A stretch of 64,000 nt of DNA from Paraburkholderia monticola. Lineage in GTDB: Bacteria > Pseudomonadota > Gammaproteobacteria > Burkholderiales > Burkholderiaceae. The notes beneath the pieces were generated by a model, which saw only the letters and a list, made by a program, of their open reading frames with translations, made no database searches and had not been told where the DNA came from. Positions 8,037-16,860 of the stretch are shown here, piece after piece. The translations under genes were made by a program, and so were the position numbers. Location: the NCBI RefSeq assembly GCF_001580545.1, contig NZ_LRBG01000003.1, positions 1 to 64,000 on the forward strand, written 5' to 3'. Positions within the stretch are counted from its first letter, which is position 1, and each line of letters opens with the position of its first letter.

Positions 8037-9497
8037 ATGTCCACGACGCCGACTCCGCCCGCCCTCGCTCCCGACATCCCCTCGGGTCCCTCGCCCCGCT
8101 CGCTGACCGTAATGCTGTGGCTGGTCGCCACCGGCTTCTTCATGCAGACGCTGGATTCGACGATCGTCAACACCGCGCTCCCCGCGATGGCGACAAGCCT
8201 CGGCGAGCTGCCGCTGCGCATGCAATCGGTGGTGATCGCCTACTCGCTGACGATGGCGGTCATGATCCCCGTGTCCGGCTGGCTCGCCGACAAACTCGGC
8301 ACGCGGCGCGTGTTCTTCAGTGCGATTCTCGTGTTCGCGGTGGGCTCGTTGCTGTGCGCGAACGCGCATACGCTGAACCAGCTGGTGCTGTTCCGCATTC
8401 TGCAAGGCGTGGGCGGCGCGATGCTGCTGCCGGTTGGGCGGCTCGCGGTGCTGCGCACTTTCCCGGCGGAGCGCTATCTGCCGGCGTTGTCGTTCGTGGC
8501 GATTCCCGGTCTGATCGGACCGTTGATCGGACCGACGCTCGGCGGCTGGCTCGTCAAGATCGCGTCGTGGCACTGGATCTTTCTGATCAACGTGCCGGTC
8601 GGCATCGTGGGCTGCATCGCGACGTTTATCTTCATGCCGGACAGCCGCAACGAAAACACGGGCAAATTCGACCTTGGCGGCTACCTGCTGCTGGTGGTTG
8701 GCATGGTGGCGATTTCGTTCGCGCTCGATGGCCGTACAGAGTTCGGCGTTCAACATGCCACGGTGCTGGTGCTGCTGATTCTGAGCCTTGCGTGCTTCGT
8801 TGCTTATGGTCTGCACGCGGTGCGCGCGTCCGCACCGATCTTCCCGCTCGATCTCTTCAAGATCCACACTTTTAGCGTCGGATTGCTCGGCAATCTGTTC
8901 GCGCGGATCGGCAGCGGCTCGATGCCTTACCTGATTCCTCTGCTGCTGCAGGTGAGCCTCGGCTATAGCGCCTTCGAAGCCGGCCTGATGATGCTGCCCG
9001 TGGCGGCCGCGGGCATGGCGACGAAGCGTCTTGTGACGACACTGATCCTGAAGTACAGCTATCGACGCGTGCTGATGACGAACACGATTCTGGTCGGCCT
9101 GATGATGGCGAGTTTCGCGCTCACGAGCACGAATCAGCCGCTGTGGCTGCGACTCGTGCAACTGGCGATCTTCGGCGGCGTGAACTCGATGCAGTTCACC
9201 GCGATGAACACGCTGACGCTGAAGGACCTCGGCACCGGCGGCGCAAGCAGCGGCAATAGCCTGTTTTCGCTCGTGCAGATGCTTTCGATGAGTCTCGGCG
9301 TGACCGTGGCCGGTGCGCTGCTGGCGACCTTTACCGGCATCATGCAACGCGTGACGGCTGCCAATTCGTTGCCCGCGTTTCATGCGACGTTCCTGTGCGT
9401 CGGCATCATCACTGCATGCTCGTCGTGGATCTTTGCGCAGTTGTCGCCGGACATCCGCACGCCCGCGAAAAAGACCGATCCTTCGGAGCGGACCTGA
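8037..9497 (+). CDS. MFS multidrug transporter, DHA2 family, MdtD-like
   Basis: A 486-residue inner-membrane drug:proton antiporter with about 14 hydrophobic segments. The sequence follows E. coli MdtD (YegB) closely: the first helix with FFMQTLDSTIVNTALPAMA (motif D1), the GWLADKLGTRRVF loop (motif A), LQGVGGAMLLPVGRL, then GLIGPLIGPTLGGWL (motif C) and NTLTLKDL near the C-terminus. Unlike in enterobacteria, no mdtABC pump genes or baeSR system are adjacent, so it probably works alone. A TAGAAT hexamer at 7991-7996 is a possible -10 element. Confidence 0.9.
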   Translation: MSTTPTPPALAPDIPSGPSPRSLTVMLWLVATGFFMQTLDSTIVNTALPAMATSLGELPLRMQSVVIAYSLTMAVMIPVSGWLADKLGTRRVFFSAILVFAVGSLLCANAHTLNQLVLFRILQGVGGAMLLPVGRLAVLRTFPAERYLPALSFVAIPGLIGPLIGPTLGGWLVKIASWHWIFLINVPVGIVGCIATFIFMPDSRNENTGKFDLGGYLLLVVGMVAISFALDGRTEFGVQHATVLVLLILSLACFVAYGLHAVRASAPIFPLDLFKIHTFSVGLLGNLFARIGSGSMPYLIPLLLQVSLGYSAFEAGLMMLPVAAAGMATKRLVTTLILKYSYRRVLMTNTILVGLMMASFALTSTNQPLWLRLVQLAIFGGVNSMQFTAMNTLTLKDLGTGGASSGNSLFSLVQMLSMSLGVTVAGALLATFTGIMQRVTAANSLPAFHATFLCVGIITACSSWIFAQLSPDIRTPAKKTDPSERT

Positions 9498-9829
9498 AAG
9501 CCGCACACCTGGCTGCCGCACGAATGAGGGCGGCCGCTTCCGGCGTACCGGCGAACGGACTTCCGGCTAGGGGCCTGAGCGCGCGGCCCGCAGCACCCTC
9601 GAACAGCGCCGCCGACCCGCAACAGGGCGCGTCCCGCACCAGCGAAGTGCGTGTCATCAACCTTGTACCGCTGGGCATGCAGAATGGTGGCCTCAAAGCA
9701 TCGCCGCTGGACGCTCGAGCTGTGTTCGTGCACGCGCATAGTTCTTGCTCGCCTATCCTGTAAACTCTTGATCTGCGCCTGCGAACTCCTGCCGAGTCCT
9801 GCAAGCGCCGCCATTTCCACACGACTGAC
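9498..9829. other. intergenic region, no convincing gene
   Basis: 332 bases between mdtD and the EAL gene. The open frames here have no ribosome-binding site, no recognisable domain and Arg/Ala-rich shadow composition. An AT-richer patch at about 9750-9775 may carry the promoter of the EAL gene. No terminator hairpin was found. Confidence 0.5.
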
Positions 9830-11107
9830 ATGATGAGCATGATCGAACTCGATCCTCCCGGTTTCCAGCCACCACGCCCGATGGCCGGCGACGAAGGCTC
9901 CCGGCGTACCGTTCTGTATGGCGGCTACACGGTTTTCAGCGTGTTTCAGCCGGTTTTCTCGGTCTCGCACCGGCGAGCGATCGGGTATCACGCATCGCTG
10001 CGCGCCCACGACGAGCATGAAAGGCAAGTGCCCTCGCACGAGGTCTTTACGCAGGCCGCGCGACGCGGCGACCTGCTTGAACTCGGACGGCTGGCCGAAT
10101 CGCTGCACCTCGGGAACTTCAACGCGTTCGACAGCCACGACGAATGGCTCTTCCTCAGCCTGCATCCCGCCGCACTGATGGACACCAGCTACGGTGACGC
10201 GCTGCTTGCCAGCCTCAAAACGCTCGGCCTGCCGCCGCAACGCGTGGTGCTCGAAGTATCCGAACAGGCCGGAGGCGAGACCACGCGCTTTGCCGAAATC
10301 GTCGATTTGCTGCGCAAATCCGGTTTCCTGATTGCGCTCGACGGCTTTGGCGCAAAACACTCGAACATCGACCGCGTGTGGAATCTGCGGCCGGACATCG
10401 TCACGCTCGACCGCTGCATCCTCGCGCAAGCGAGTGAACACTCGCACATCGAGCGCGTGTTGCCGGGCCTCGTCTCCCTGTTGCACGAATCTGGGCAACT
10501 GGTGCTGATGGGCGGTCTGAGCACCGAGCGCGACGCACTGATTGCGCTTGAATGCAACGTGGATTTCGTCCAGGGCGCCTATTTCGCCGGCCCGAGCGTC
10601 GACCCCGTCAAGCCGCAAGTCGCAGCCGGCCTGATGGATGCGCTTTCCGCCGCGCTGCGTGAACGCGTTGCCGCGCGCGAGAAAGCCCAGTCCGCGCGGC
10701 TCGCACCGTATGTCACCGCGCTCGAGACAGCCGCCGCGCAAATGATTGCCGGAGAATCGATTGCGCAGGCCACCACCCCGTTGCTCGCGCTCGGCGAAAC
10801 GGCGCGCTGCTTTGTGCTGGACGGCTCGGGCCGGCAGATCGGCGACAACGTGCTGCCGCCGGGCCGCACATCGCAACGTGCGAAGCGCTTTAGCCCGCTG
10901 CTGCATTCCGAAGGCGCGAGTTGGGAACGCCGCCCGTACTTCATCCAGGCAATGCGTCAACCGGGACGGGTACACCTGACGCCGCCGTATCTGTCGATCA
11001 ACGAAGCGCACCTGTGCGTTACTGCGTCGATTGCCGCGCACACGTCGCATGGAACGCAGGTGCTATGCGTCGACATCAACTGGGAAGTCGCGGCTCACCG
11101 TAACTGA
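9830..11107 (+). CDS. degenerate EAL-domain protein with C-terminal Cache-like domain
   Basis: A 425-residue cytoplasmic protein. Residues about 35-257 are an EAL (c-di-GMP phosphodiesterase) fold in which most catalytic positions have changed. The EALLR motif reads HASLR (54-58). The metal-binding Asn of VNLSP is Ser110. DDFG is DGFG (171-174). The Lys of LKID is Thr192, and the Glu of AEGVE is replaced in LMGGLS (226-231). Residues about 285-420 resemble a PDC/Cache sensor, with YFIQAMRQPGRVHLTPPYLS. The EAL-Cache order recalls Bacillus YkuI. The protein is probably a c-di-GMP or ligand sensor without hydrolase activity. Three ATGs at 9830, 9833 and 9839 are possible starts. The 3' end overlaps the convergent sigma gene by 45 bases. 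Confidence 0.82.
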   Translation: MMSMIELDPPGFQPPRPMAGDEGSRRTVLYGGYTVFSVFQPVFSVSHRRAIGYHASLRAHDEHERQVPSHEVFTQAARRGDLLELGRLAESLHLGNFNAFDSHDEWLFLSLHPAALMDTSYGDALLASLKTLGLPPQRVVLEVSEQAGGETTRFAEIVDLLRKSGFLIALDGFGAKHSNIDRVWNLRPDIVTLDRCILAQASEHSHIERVLPGLVSLLHESGQLVLMGGLSTERDALIALECNVDFVQGAYFAGPSVDPVKPQVAAGLMDALSAALRERVAAREKAQSARLAPYVTALETAAAQMIAGESIAQATTPLLALGETARCFVLDGSGRQIGDNVLPPGRTSQRAKRFSPLLHSEGASWERRPYFIQAMRQPGRVHLTPPYLSINEAHLCVTASIAAHTSHGTQVLCVDINWEVAAHRN

Positions 11108-12118
11108 TACCGCCGGATGTTTCTTGATCCGGGCAAGCAGTTCCTTGACCGCGTCACGACCCAGCATCTGATTAGCCGCCTGCAAATGCGCGGCGCTAGT
11201 CAGGATGCGCAACGAGACGATTCTCGCCGACAGGTCCGTCGCGCCATCCGTCACCACGTCGATCAATCCGACGATGTCGCCATCGCAGAACAACGCGATG
11301 CACACGGCCCCCTCCATCGACACCACCTCGGCGTGGCTCGCCTGCTGCGCGAGCGAGGTGATGGTGACAATCCACTCCGGAACTGACACCGGCTCGCAAG
11401 CGCACTGCGCTTCAGTCCTCGGCGTGGGTGCGTGCGCGCGAAGGGACGTGCCGACCGTGGAGAACGGCGTGGGCGCAGCGTGCAGAGGTACGTCGCTGAT
11501 CAGTTGGGGCGCGTCGCTGAAAAGCTGCAGCAGGCCCACCCGGTCTTGCGCTTCGAGCGCGACACGCAAACGCTCGACGATTCGCCCATGTACCGCGGGA
11601 TCGGGCCGCTCCAACGGCGCGCCCGCACGCCGCAGACGCTCCTTGGCCCGGTGAACGATTTGCCGGCAAGCGGCCGGTGTGCGTTCGAGAATCGAGGCAA
11701 TTTCCGCATAGCCGCACTCGAACGCTTCATGCAGGACGAACGCCGCGCGCTCGTCCGGCTTCAGATGTTCGAGCAGCAGCATCACGCCATACGACATATC
11801 CGCCGCGCGCAATGCCAACTCCTCCGCCGATGGCGCAACCTCGTCGAGCCACGGCTCCGGTAGCCAGCCGCTAGCCTGCGACGCTCGCTCGCGCCGCGCG
11901 TGCCGCAAACGGTCGATCGCCGTGCGGGTGGTAAGCGTGGTGAGCCAGGCAACCGGTGTTTGCACCGCCTGAGTATCCGCCAGATGCCATTTGAGCCAGA
12001 CGTCCTGCACCACGTCTTCGGCTTCCGCGCGACTGCCGAGCATCCGGTACGCGAGAGCCAGCAGACGGGCGCGCGCGGCCTCGAAACTGGATGCCTTGTC
12101 GATTCCCTGTTCCGTCAT
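11063..12118 (-). CDS. ECF sigma factor, ECF41-like with C-terminal extension
   Basis: A 351-residue ECF sigma factor. Region 2 (ALAYRMLGSRAEAEDVVQDVWLKW, residues about 20-45) and region 4 (GYAEIASILERTPAACRQIVHRAKERLR, about 137-164) are joined by a linker carrying WLPEP at 85-89, a signature of the ECF41/SigJ group. The extension from about residue 175 takes the place of the SnoaL-like domain that regulates such sigma factors instead of an anti-sigma protein. The DGGGK motif expected there is not seen (HAAPTPF follows LISDVPL), so the regulatory contact may differ. GGGAGG lies 8 bases before the ATG. A TGTCACA-N16-CGTC element upstream suggests autoregulation. The oxidoreductase, epimerase or carboxymuconolactone decarboxylase partner common next to ECF41 genes is absent. 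Confidence 0.87.
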   Translation of the reverse strand: MTEQGIDKASSFEAARARLLALAYRMLGSRAEAEDVVQDVWLKWHLADTQAVQTPVAWLTTLTTRTAIDRLRHARRERASQASGWLPEPWLDEVAPSAEELALRAADMSYGVMLLLEHLKPDERAAFVLHEAFECGYAEIASILERTPAACRQIVHRAKERLRRAGAPLERPDPAVHGRIVERLRVALEAQDRVGLLQLFSDAPQLISDVPLHAAPTPFSTVGTSLRAHAPTPRTEAQCACEPVSVPEWIVTITSLAQQASHAEVVSMEGAVCIALFCDGDIVGLIDVVTDGATDLSARIVSLRILTSAAHLQAANQMLGRDAVKELLARIKKHPAVSVTVSRDFPVDVDA

Positions 12119-12208
12119 GCGTAGACCTCCCGATGGTGCGTGGTGAAAAAACGGCTTCGTACCGGTGACACGGCTCAAGCGCAAGCCACGGCCGGTATTC
12201 CTGAGCTT

Positions 12209-12235
12209 GACGCATGAGCAGCGAGTGATGTGACA
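12209..12235 (-). promoter_or_regulatory. ECF41-type promoter of the sigma gene
   Basis: On the - strand, TGTCACA (12235-12229), a 16-base spacer and CGTC (12212-12209) match the promoter pattern I recall for ECF41 sigma factors. It lies about 90 bases upstream of the sigma start codon, consistent with autoregulation. Its twin on the + strand faces clpP. Confidence 0.75.
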
Positions 12236-12255
12236 GCGAGGCACAAAAAAATATT

Positions 12256-12282
12256 TGTCACACGGCCGGCCGCCAGTTCGTC
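12256..12282 (+). promoter_or_regulatory. ECF41-type promoter facing clpP
   Basis: TGTCACA (12256-12262), a 16-base spacer and CGTC (12279-12282) repeat exactly the pattern found on the opposite strand. The two -35 elements are separated by a 20-base A/T-rich stretch. Transcription would run into the clpP gene with a leader of about 90 bases. Confidence 0.75.
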
Positions 12283-12378
12283 AAATGAGCAACAACCCGC
12301 GCCTGTGATGCGGCTTGCGAACCGCGGCCGCATGCGCATCCCGGAATGCCCGTGCCGCCCATCCTGAACGAGGACCCT

Positions 12379-13026
12379 ATGCCTTCCAGTTACCCATCTG
12401 TCTATGGCCTGGGCCTCGTGCCCACGGTCATCGAACAATCCGGCCGGGGCGAGCGCGCCTATGACATCTACTCCCGTCTGCTGCGCGAGCGCATCGTGTT
12501 TCTTGTCGGCCCCGTGAACGAGCAGTCGGCCAGTCTGATCGTCGCGCAATTGCTGTTTCTCGAGTCGGAGAACCCTGACAAGGATATTTCTTTTTACATC
12601 AACTCGCCTGGCGGCTCGGTGTACGACGGTCTTGCGATTTACGACACCATGCAGTTCATCAAGCCAGAGGTCTCGACCTTGTGTACGGGCTTTGCCGCGA
12701 GCATGGGGACCTTCCTGCTCACCGCGGGTCAACGTGGCAAACGGTATGCGTTACCCAATGCGCGCATCATGATTCACCAGCCGTCCGGCGGCGGTCAGGG
12801 CACCGCGGCGGACATCGAAATCCAGGCGAAGGAAGTGCTGCATTTGCGAGCGCGTCTCAATGCGATGATGGCGGAGCGCACCGGACGCAGCATCGAGGAA
12901 ATCGCGCGCGATACCGACCGCGACAACTTCATGTCAGCGCTGGAAGCGAGGGAATATGGACTGATCGACGATGTGCTGGAAGCTCGCGCGACATGGAACA
13001 ACACGGTTCGCCGCGATACCATGTAA
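12379..13026 (+). CDS. ATP-dependent Clp protease proteolytic subunit (stand-alone paralogue)
   Basis: A 215-residue serine peptidase that forms the Clp barrel with an AAA+ partner. The catalytic triad is intact: Ser108 in [11 protein letters not shown], His133 in IMIHQP and Asp182 in [10 protein letters not shown]. The [19 protein letters not shown] segment is also present. Start 12379 has GAGGA 4 bases upstream; ATG 12346 would add 11 residues. The gene is not beside tig or clpX, the usual setting of the housekeeping copy, so it is probably a second ClpP. An ECF41-type promoter precedes it, suggesting conditional expression with the divergent sigma factor. The partner unfoldase is unknown. 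Confidence 0.92.
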   Translation: MPSSYPSVYGLGLVPTVIEQSGRGERAYDIYSRLLRERIVFLVGPVNEQSASLIVAQLLFLESENPDKDISFYINSPGGSVYDGLAIYDTMQFIKPEVSTLCTGFAASMGTFLLTAGQRGKRYALPNARIMIHQPSGGGQGTAADIEIQAKEVLHLRARLNAMMAERTGRSIEEIARDTDRDNFMSALEAREYGLIDDVLEARATWNNTVRRDTM

Positions 13027-13178
13027 CGGCACTGACATGAAGCTGCTTTCTGGGTCGCCTGCCGCCACCTTCCACCTGACTATCGGTGCGAACGCACCAC
13101 AAACGCTGCTCACCTTCGCTGGAATCGCTATCATGTCGCGAATCGTCGAGTTCGACGACCGCTTCAATGGAGATATAC

Positions 13179-14690
13179 ATGGCGTCATCCAACGAAAACG
13201 TCAGCATGGCGCTATTCTGCGACTTCGAAAATGTCGCGCTCGGCGTGCGCGACGCGAAGTACGACAAGTTCGACATCAAGCTGGTGCTCGAACGCCTGCT
13301 GCTGAAGGGCAGTATCGTCGTCAAGAAAGCGTATTGCGACTGGGATCGCTACAAGAGTTTCAAGGGGGCCATGCATGAGGCCAATTTCGAGTTGATCGAA
13401 ATTCCCCATGTGCGCCAGTCGGGCAAGAATTCGGCCGACATCCGGCTCGTCGTCGATGCGCTCGACCTCTGCTACACGAAATCGCACGTCAATACGTTCG
13501 TGATCATCAGTGGTGATTCGGATTTCTCGCCGCTCGTGTCGAAGTTGCGCGAGAACGCCAAGCAGGTGATCGGCGTCGGTGTGCAGCAGTCCACCTCGGA
13601 TCTGCTGATTGCGAATTGCGACGAGTTCTTCTTCTACGACGATCTCGTACGCGAAAGTCAGCGCTCAGTCGTGCGGCGCGAATCGTCGCGCCCTCAACAG
13701 AGCGCCCCGCAGGCCGCCAAACGTGCGCCGGACGAAGAGAAGGCCCCGCCCAAGGAAGATCTGGAGAAGCGCCGTAGCAAGGCCGTCGAGATTGCGGTGC
13801 AAACGTTCGACGCACTCGCTTCCGAACGCGGCGACAGCGGCAAGATCTGGGCGTCCGTGCTGAAGAACGCGATCAAGCGGCGCAAACCGGATTTCAACGA
13901 GACGTACTACGGTTTCCGCGCTTTCGGCAATCTGCTGGAAGAAGCGCAGGCGCGCGGGCTGCTCGAATTCGGCCGCGATGAGAAGTCAGGCGCGTACGTT
14001 TATCGAAGCAGCGGTGTGAACGTCGCGAGTGAAGCGACAGGTGAAATCGTCGGCGAAACCGTAGCTGAGTCGTCCGAGACGGGGTCGGCTGAGGAGTCGT
14101 ACGAAACGCAGACTACGCAAGCGGGCGCTTCTGAATCGGGCAGCAAGCATAAGTCGCGACGCAAGGATCGGAGCAACCGCAAGGCGGCCCGTGGCCAGCA
14201 GGAAGCCGCCCACGACAGGCGCAAGCACCACGAAGCTGATGAAGAACCTGCGGTCACCACGCCGGCTTCCACCGAACCCGCCGAACAGATCCCGCTGCAG
14301 GAACCGCATGAGCAGGCGCCGCACTCACACGAGTTCGTCACTGAGCAGATCTCTGAAGAGTCCGAAGCGCGCTCTGTAACAGAGGAAGCGGATTCAACCG
14401 CTGAGCAGGTCCTTTTCGGCCCCGAAACCGGGCAGACCACCGACCACGCCCCACTCGCCCAGCGTCAAAGCGCCAAAAAGCGCGCATCGCGCAAAACGGC
14501 TGCGAAGAAAGTGAAGAAAAGCACGCCGCGCACGATCGATGAAGTACCCGAGATCGCTGCGCCGGCCGAGGCCCCTGCGCCGGCGGTCAGCCCGGAAGAA
14601 GCGCCCGTGGCCGCCAGGAAGGCTACCCGTAAGACGGCTTCTCGCAGCCGTCGTCCGAGCAAGGCGAGCTCAACGGACAACACGGAGTAA
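13179..14690 (+). CDS. NYN-domain nuclease-like protein with OST-HTH/LOTUS domain
   Basis: A 503-residue protein. Residues about 10-155 form a NYN (PIN-like, LabA/DUF88) domain with the acidic metal site readable as FCDFEN (Asp15), ADIRLVVDA (Asp87, Asp93) and SGDSDF (Asp113, Asp115), consistent with an RNase. Residues about 197-276 form an OST-HTH/LOTUS domain (VQTFDALASERGDSGKIWASVLKNAI, then GAYVYRS), which binds RNA in other proteins. The C-terminal 220 residues are low-complexity, first Glu/Ser-rich and then Lys/Ala-rich, probably disordered. GGAGAT lies 6 bases before the ATG at 13179. It follows clpP by 152 bases on the same strand and may be co-transcribed. Confidence 0.85.
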   Translation: MASSNENVSMALFCDFENVALGVRDAKYDKFDIKLVLERLLLKGSIVVKKAYCDWDRYKSFKGAMHEANFELIEIPHVRQSGKNSADIRLVVDALDLCYTKSHVNTFVIISGDSDFSPLVSKLRENAKQVIGVGVQQSTSDLLIANCDEFFFYDDLVRESQRSVVRRESSRPQQSAPQAAKRAPDEEKAPPKEDLEKRRSKAVEIAVQTFDALASERGDSGKIWASVLKNAIKRRKPDFNETYYGFRAFGNLLEEAQARGLLEFGRDEKSGAYVYRSSGVNVASEATGEIVGETVAESSETGSAEESYETQTTQAGASESGSKHKSRRKDRSNRKAARGQQEAAHDRRKHHEADEEPAVTTPASTEPAEQIPLQEPHEQAPHSHEFVTEQISEESEARSVTEEADSTAEQVLFGPETGQTTDHAPLAQRQSAKKRASRKTAAKKVKKSTPRTIDEVPEIAAPAEAPAPAVSPEEAPVAARKATRKTASRSRRPSKASSTDNTE

Positions 14691-14720
14691 GCGAGCCGGT
14701 CGCCCCGCAGCCGTCACCGC

Positions 14721-15272
14721 TCAGTAAGCCGGATAGGGCGCATACATGACCGGCGGCGGCGGCGCGTAATAAGGACGCGGCGCGACATACACCGGTTGCG
14801 TCGAATAGTAAGGCTGCGGCTGAACGATCGTCTCGCCCTTCGAGGTCATGCACTGGGCGTAGGCGGTATCGTAGTGCGCCTGTAGGCCGGCGGCCGAATA
14901 CTGTGCACCATTCGCGCCGTTCGCGCCGCCGATCAGCAGGCCACTGCCCGCGCCGATCGCCGCGCCCGCGCCGGCGTTGCCCGCCGCGGCACCGAACAGC
15001 GCGCCGATCGCTGCGCCGCCGAGCGTACCGAGCGCCGCACTGTTCACGCTATTCGTGGTGGCCGCCTGCGCCGCGCCGGTCCCATTCGTCGATTGATTTG
15101 CGTAATCACGGCACGCGTAGTCGTTCTGCTGAAACACGCTCAGCGGCTCGCCGCTACGCGGCATCGCGGCAATACTCGGGCCGCTTGGCGGCGCCACCGC
15201 GCAACCTCCCAACGCGAGTGCGATGATGGCGGCGGGAATCGCCAGGCCGATTGTTTTATTGCTGGAAATCAT
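14721..15272 (-). CDS. glycine-zipper lipoprotein
   Basis: A 183-residue predicted lipoprotein. The signal peptide ends in the lipobox ALGGC near residue 24. A glycine-zipper region (residues about 75-120, with GTLGGAAIGALFGAAAGNAGAG) is typical of outer-membrane YMGG/OmpA-like small proteins. The C-terminus is rich in Tyr and Pro. A Cys pair (YACRDYA and YAQCMTSKG) could form a disulfide. ATG 15272 gives the signal peptide directly; TTG 15302 would lengthen it. It is convergent with the NYN gene. Probably an envelope structural protein; no specific partner is visible. Confidence 0.75.
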   Translation of the reverse strand: MISSNKTIGLAIPAAIIALALGGCAVAPPSGPSIAAMPRSGEPLSVFQQNDYACRDYANQSTNGTGAAQAATTNSVNSAALGTLGGAAIGALFGAAAGNAGAGAAIGAGSGLLIGGANGANGAQYSAAGLQAHYDTAYAQCMTSKGETIVQPQPYYSTQPVYVAPRPYYAPPPPVMYAPYPAY

Positions 15273-15523
15273 GGTCGTGCAGTTCGGAGGATTGGAATTC
15301 AAACGTTAGGCTAATCGCAAAATTCCGTGGTTACGGCTTCGTTACAGAAAGTTTTTGCGCTGCCGGCTTGCCTGTTGCCGACCGCGTGCGGACGCAGCGA
15401 TCGGGTACGTTATATCGGGTAATGCTTGTAAATGAGCTGGCAATCAATTGTCGCAGAGTGCGCCCTACACTCGCGTCGAACATTCCCGCCGCCCAACCAA
15501 TCGACCAGACGAAGGACGAATCG

Positions 15524-15787
15524 ATGAACCGGCTCATTCCCGCCGCCGCAGCAGCTTGCGTCGCCTGTAGCGCGCCCGTGTTCGCGCAATCGACGCCGGC
15601 CACGCCGAGCGTCGTACTCCAGCAACCGGGCACGACGACCTTTCCGAGCGCCGCAATCGCGCAGAACTTCCAGTACATGAACCATCCGCCACCGGCGCCC
15701 ACCCCCGCCAGTTCCCCGAAGTCGACGGGTGGCGGCCGGGGTCATCGGCATCGACAGATGTCGTCGAGTGCTGAGTCGGACGGTTAG
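15524..15787 (+). CDS. small secreted hypothetical protein
   Basis: An 87-residue protein with an N-terminal signal peptide (hydrophobic Ala-rich residues 1-22 ending APVFAQ). The mature peptide is Pro/Ser/Thr-rich and ends in a Gly/His/Arg-rich tail (GGGRGHRHRQ). AAGGA lies about 8 bases before the ATG at 15524. No known domain was recognised. It is followed at 15931 by a strong terminator. Confidence 0.5.
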   Translation: MNRLIPAAAAACVACSAPVFAQSTPATPSVVLQQPGTTTFPSAAIAQNFQYMNHPPPAPTPASSPKSTGGGRGHRHRQMSSSAESDG

Positions 15788-15930
15788 ACAACGGTCAAAT
15801 CCGCTTCACAGCGCGACACCGTGGTTACCAACTGTGACAAACTTGTTTCAGAAGCGCGCAAGAAAGGCGCCCGCTGACGGTCAGCGAACGCAACACCCAA
15901 TCCTCGCCTCCAAATCGCGTCGATAAAAAG

Positions 15931-15954
15931 AAAGCCCTCGCACAGGAGGGCTTT
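15931..15954. terminator. bidirectional terminator between the small secreted gene and sodB
   Basis: AAAGCCCTC (15931-15939), a 6-base loop and GAGGGCTTT (15946-15954) form a perfect 9-bp stem, with a T-run on the + strand shortly after and an A-rich stretch before. It serves the small secreted gene on + and sodB on -. Confidence 0.8.
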
Positions 15955-16065
15955 CGTGTTTTTGCCACCGTCATCGATCGCAACCGCGAGAACCGGCTCG
16001 GCTTATCCAAACCTCACGCCGGGTGACGATCTCAGACGGCAAGCGGCAAGCGGCAACCGGCAATC

Positions 16066-16644
16066 TCAAGCGAAGTTTTTCGCTGCGAAGTCCCAGTTGA
16101 CGATGTTCCAGTACGCTTCGACGAACTTCGGACGCGCATTGCGATAGTCGATGTAGTAAGCGTGCTCCCACACGTCGATCGTGAGCAGTGCCTTTGCGTC
16201 GGTGGTGAGCGGCGTGGCGGCGTTGCTCGTCGACACCAGGTCGAGCGAACCATCAGCCTTCTTCACGAGCCATGCCCAGCCCGAGCCGAACGTGCCGACC
16301 GCGGTCTTTGCAAACTCTTCCTTGAACTTGTCGAACGAACCCCACTTCGCGTTGATCGCGTCGGCCAGCGCGCCGGTCGGAGCGCCGCCACCTTGCGGCG
16401 ACAGGCTGTTCCAGAAGAACGTGTGATTCCATACCTGAGCGGAATTGTTGAAGATACCGCCCGACGACTTCTTGACGATCTCTTCCAGCGACAGGTTCTC
16501 GAACTCCGTGCCCTTGATCAGATTGTTCAGGTTGGTCACATAGGTCTGGTGATGCTTGCCATAGTGAAACTCGAGCGTCTCTTCCGACATGTGCGGAGCG
16601 AGCGCGTTTTTCGCGAACGGCAGCGGCGGGAGCGTATGTTCCAT
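16066..16644 (-). CDS. superoxide dismutase, Fe type
   Basis: A 192-residue cytoplasmic dismutase converting superoxide to hydrogen peroxide and oxygen. The four metal ligands are visible: the first His in [13 protein letters not shown], His in WNHTFFW, then Asp and His in [19 protein letters not shown] and the general sequence favour the iron form (SodB). AAGGAAAG lies just before the ATG at 16644, so the longer frame to 16815 was not used. It is followed by a terminator at 15931-15954 and preceded by xseA on the same strand, about 215 bases away. Confidence 0.95.
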   Translation of the reverse strand: MEHTLPPLPFAKNALAPHMSEETLEFHYGKHHQTYVTNLNNLIKGTEFENLSLEEIVKKSSGGIFNNSAQVWNHTFFWNSLSPQGGGAPTGALADAINAKWGSFDKFKEEFAKTAVGTFGSGWAWLVKKADGSLDLVSTSNAATPLTTDAKALLTIDVWEHAYYIDYRNARPKFVEAYWNIVNWDFAAKNFA

Positions 16645-16860
16645 GGTGCTTTCCTTCTCTGTATCTGTTGTGGGGAGTCTGCGGATGACGCTATCGAGCA
16701 CTCGATTGTAGGCGACTTGGAATAACCCCGCAAACCAACGGCCTTTATGTCCGGCATGGCAAAACCGCCGTGCGCAAGGCCCTCCGAAGGGGGTGCGCAT
16801 GGCGCGTGCCTGCATCGTTGCAAGCCGGAAAATGGGCGCCGCGCGCCCACTGGCGAAACG

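Noticed and set aside
12346..12378. Upstream ATG as clpP start
   Set aside because: The ATG at 12379 has GAGGA at good spacing; the extra residues are not needed by the ClpP family.
15781..15839. A further ECF41-type promoter using the TGTGACA at 15833-15839
   Set aside because: On the - strand the TGTCACA is present, but the four bases 16 positions downstream are not CGTC.
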